The notes beneath the pieces were generated by a model, which ran no database searches, was not told the DNA's origin, and worked only from the letters and a program-made list of their open reading frames with translations. A stretch of 64,000 nt of DNA from Pterois miles. Lineage: Eukaryota > Chordata > Actinopteri > Perciformes > Scorpaenidae. Every line of letters begins with the position of its first letter. Position 1 is the first letter of the stretch. The translations under genes and the position numbers were made by a program. This document shows positions 60,993-64,000 of this stretch, in pieces. Where the stretch lies: assembly GCA_947000775.1 (NCBI GenBank), contig CAMQGK010000334.1:950001-1014000 (forward strand). The letters are read 5' to 3'.

Positions 60993-61404
60993 TTCTTTGG
61001 TTTTAACCCAGACAAAAAAGGAGAGCCAGAGAATGTGATGAGAAAAAGTAATTTGCAAGCTGTGCAATCGACAAGTTGAGACTAAACGCATATCCGACAC
61101 GAATCTCCACTCCCACCTGAAAACTCACCATCCCAACAGAATAGCCTGCCACCGACTCCATCCACAAACAGCAGCTGGACCAAAACGCCTCGTACTGCGA
61201 GCAATCAACCCTCAATCATCAAGACTTTCACAAAGAAAATATAAACGTGACAGTCAATGGTGGTAAGACTGTACGAGGGCAGTTATCAGGGACATGGTAA
61301 AAGAAATGGTTTTTATCCATACTGAAAAAGCCAGTTTCAAGGAAATGGTGACTACATCAGATAGCAATTATGGCTCAGCAAGAGGTTTCCACCATGTACT
61401 GTAA
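60993..61404 (+). pseudogene. hAT transposase N-terminal fossil with BED zinc finger
   Basis: One frame gives FFGFNPDKKGEPENV. After a +1 frameshift near 61040 the next frame gives VICKLCNRQVETKRISDTNL then HSHLKTHHP. This is the C-x2-C ... H-x-x-x-x-H pattern with the TNL..HL..HHP context of BED zinc fingers. Downstream in the same frame, past one in-frame TAA (61258-61260 region), comes AVIRDMVKEMVFIHTEKASF then KEMVTTSDSNYG. This resembles the hAT core that normally reads roughly ..F(I/V)KD(L/M)xP...(V/E)xxxF..(M/L)(V/L).....Y. The frame ends at a stop at 61402-61404 after about 115 residues past the finger. A full ZBED/hAT transposase would run about 600 residues, so the catalytic RNase-H region and C-terminal dimerisation domain are missing. 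Confidence 0.82.
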
Positions 61405-62879
61405 GTCCAGTGGCTCACTGGGACTAGTACCCACTAATACTAATACCAGAAGCGAAATTGTCAGGGAATTATAATAACACTCAAACCTAATGTTAACATG
61501 TTACATAGTAAATCCAACTTTTATGGACCTAGCCAGGTCAGAAAGTAACTTGGGTTAACTTATTTAAGCTGCTACTTAACACTGCGGTTCATTGTTTCAA
61601 ATGTTCAATATGGAAGTTATGCCTTTTGTTGAAACTTCAGCTAGGGAACATCCAGGTCAGCACTTACATATTTTTGCGTTTGGGATCACTATAAGCCACA
61701 TCGTAACAACCTTACAACATGCGATTAAGCAGTTAGCACTGGGGAGAGAGAAGCGGGTCATGTTAGTGTCGCAGGATGAAGAGTTGGCATTCGAGTGAGT
61801 GAGCAATGGAGGGAATAACCAGCTGTATATGGTGGAGAGCAGCAGCTGTTATGGCCCTCAATTACACATCCGATCTGGCCTCCGGGGGTTGAAGCATATG
61901 CTAAAGTTGTCAGCCAGAGGAGCTAACCCCACCGTGCACTCATGTTTTACAGGTAACTCTGGGGGCTGACCGTCAGGTCATTTTAAATAATTTTAATTAA
62001 CTTTTTTTCTTAGCTTTAAATGATAAAAAGACATTATATTATAATATTATAACACCATTTAAACCAACCTTAGAAATAATCTAAGGAAATGCTGTCAGCT
62101 GTGAAATTGAGTTACTAATTACATATTTAATTAATTCAGTTCAAATTAATTGATCCCTAGAAATTGCTCCATTGTTAGGATAGTTTTGATATTTCTGAGA
62201 TAAATGTGCCTTTCTTGCTTTGGTCAGAGTTAATAGCCTGTGCAGCATCACTTTGACTTTACTGAGATATTAAGTAGGCATTTTGCAGCAAATTAACCTT
62301 TTTAGAAGAAAAAATCTCAACCACATAAACTTTTTCTTTTACTTTTAACACATGCACACTGTGTAACACTTAAGAAAGAAAAAGTGATGTACTACATCAT
62401 AATAGAGTTACTTTAAATATCAAAGTGGACACATCTGCGTTATGTAAAATAACAGATGGACAACAACACAGAACATAAAATATTTCTAAATAGGTGCAGT
62501 CTTTGCCACATATGGTATGATTAAAAATTAAAATGGTGACACATGTATTGTTCTTTCAACTCAATAATTTGCTGTATTTTTGAAGCACCTTGGAGTTGAA
62601 GATTGGTCCTTAGTGGGCCCCAATACTCAAAGGATTAAAAGCTTCTTTAATTGGGGATCAGTTATCCTCCATCGAGGAGAGCTGCAGAGCTGTGCTAATC
62701 TAATACCAGTTACTAGATGGTGGCCACTAATACGATACACATCCATGCACATTCTGGGACGCATGGATATGCAAAAGTAAAACATTTGATTTTAAACAAT
62801 ACACTTCTTCAGAGATACTGATTAAGATCTGGCTTGATAGCTGAATAGCATATTAATACTGAGGATGGGTCATGATTTT

Positions 62880-62883
<4 letters not shown>

Positions 62884-62937
<54 letters not shown>
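62884..62937 (+). repeat. (GT)27 microsatellite
   Basis: A pure GT run. A 76-codon open frame that begins in it (62872-63102) is repeat-initiated and not supported as a gene. Confidence 0.98.
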
Positions 62938-62938
<1 letters not shown>

Positions 62939-64000
62939 CACGCCCCTCGCAGTTTGAGCTGGTAGATCAGCTGTTCCAGCAGCAGAACATATTGTCGTTC
63001 AAACCTGAGAGAGACAAAATAAAACTCACCAAAACTGCCATGGTTTGTCTTTCCAGCAGCTTCTTCTACTGTTCCAACAATATGGTTGAAATAAACGCTT
63101 AATCCATAGCGTCAGATGGAAAAACGTGCTAAGCCTACATTGTGTTTTGTGTCTCTCTCCTTGCAGAGCAGTGGCTGTGGGGGTGGGCTGGTTGGGGGTT
63201 TATGCTGCGATTTTTGAAAAATAATCAACTAATGCCAAGTGATATTCAAATTGTATTTTTACGTGGACTGCACATCCCTAGCTGATACATTACTGCACTG
63301 AACTTAACTAATGGAAGTCATTTAAAAGCTGATGCAATATGGCTATGGCTCAATTTTGGCAAAAATCTAGCCTTCACTTGTGCATTAGTACCTTGTTTTA
63401 CACCTACTAATGCTAAATTGTACTCTTTGCAGAGACCATTTGGGATGCTTCGTAAATAAGTTATGAAACACAACTCTGACAAAAAATGCCTTCTGCAAAA
63501 TCAAAGCCACAGGGCGCTGTGGCCTAAAATCAAAGCAAAGCTGAGATAATAGATCACTGACCCCGTAGACAGATTACATCTTCTGTCCTCTCAATTATCA
63601 AATCGTTTTATTCCTCTATTTCTCCTCTCCTTGTGGGAGGGAGGATATTTGACCCTGAGCCTGACCTTATTAGTGAGACCAGACAGTAGGAGATAACATG
63701 ACAGTCTGCGCATGGCCAAACATGTTTTCAAGGGTATTATTTGTATGTTTGTGTATCTGAGAGAGGAAGAACCACAGCTACATCCTCAAGCGTATAAAGA
63801 ACAGAGACATGTTAACAACCCACCACCAAACAGTCAGAGGAAAACAGAAAAAAAACAGGAGATGATGGGAACAGGAAAGAAGAGAAAATAAGAGCTATGG
63901 GAAGATGAACAAGGAAAAGAAGGCAGAGTGAGATGAAAAGCCGAACTACAAGGAAGCAGTAAAAAGGCTGTCTACAAATTATGCCCTTCCTTCTGGGCCA

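Larger units (their letters stand above)
46117..64000 (-). other. grid2: grid2 intron upstream of exon A (partial)
   Basis: At least 17.9 kb of intron, with the upstream exon outside the window. It holds a foldback repeat (47449-47600), two copies of a 48-bp-TIR element, a rearranged LINE, a dispersed repeat (48115-48381), a hAT transposase fossil (60993-61404), an inverted SINE tail (60153-60202) and two long GT runs. The remainder (about 52300-55550, 56000-58300, 61400-62880 and 63300-64000) is AT-rich sequence with short pyrimidine tracts and no recognisable gene. The strand is that of the host gene. Confidence 0.8.

Noticed and set aside
61592..61798. 68-codon open frame downstream of the hAT fossil
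   Set aside because: It does not continue the transposase similarity and has no recognisable motif.
62940..63102. Possible exon-like sequence FELVDQLFQQQNILSFKPER after the GT run
   Set aside because: No convincing splice acceptor/donor pair or protein family was found. It lies on the strand opposite to grid2 and is probably part of a repeat.
47569..63102. Missing upstream grid2 exon (ending ..SFITE)
   Set aside because: I looked for reverse-complement signatures of this exon between 46117 and 64000 and found none with splice sites. The intron is presumed to extend beyond the window.
1..64000. CRISPR arrays, operons, phage or plasmid features
   Set aside because: The window is vertebrate intronic DNA. 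The regular repeats are simple microsatellites without spacers, and no prokaryotic gene organisation is present.

Overview
This is a stretch of vertebrate chromosome, almost certainly from a teleost fish and probably a percomorph. It has no prokaryotic gene organisation. Very long (GT)n/(CA)n microsatellites recur every few kilobases. Several interspersed repeats match families I recall from percomorph genomes. The only conventional gene is split into short, correctly spliced, phase-0 exons separated by introns of 7 to over 21 kb.

The gene lies on the minus strand and is identified as grid2, the delta-2 ionotropic glutamate receptor (GluD2). Four consecutive internal exons are present. In transcript order they are 46116-46063 (18 codons), 35798-35625 (58 codons), 28293-28132 (54 codons) and 21230-21111 (40 codons). 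Together they encode 170 residues of the C-terminal half of the extracellular amino-terminal domain, matching about residues 246-415 of mammalian GluD2. The preceding exons lie beyond 64000. The exons for the ligand-binding domain, pore and tail lie beyond position 1. The window is therefore about 99% intronic: a partial upstream intron (46117-64000), three complete introns (10,264, 7,331 and 6,901 bp) and a partial downstream intron (1-21110).

The introns are packed with transposon debris. The clearest cases are: a 577-bp terminal-inverted-repeat element with a perfect 8-bp target duplication (22344-22920, hAT-like); a hAT-like miniature element ending in TAGGGCTGTC (16869-17439); a TTAA-flanked piggyBac-like element (30573-31707); two copies of a miniature element with 48-bp inverted ends (47602-48088 and 50318-52298), the second split by a LINE whose reverse-transcriptase fragments are inverted relative to each other; a fossil BED-finger/hAT transposase fragment (60993-61404); and a tRNA-Glu-like sequence directly abutting a tRNA-headed SINE (12217-12604). 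Other repeats occur as inverted or direct pairs.

I see no second protein-coding gene, no intact functional RNA gene, no CRISPR array and no operon. I did not find an undescribed biological system. The most rewarding observations are the nested twin-primed LINE, a cassette shared by several different transposon contexts, two N-glycosylation sequons in the GluD2 amino-terminal domain that I do not recall in mammals, and long dinucleotide runs near exon boundaries. Family names for repeats come from memory of consensus patterns and motif inspection, not from database searches.
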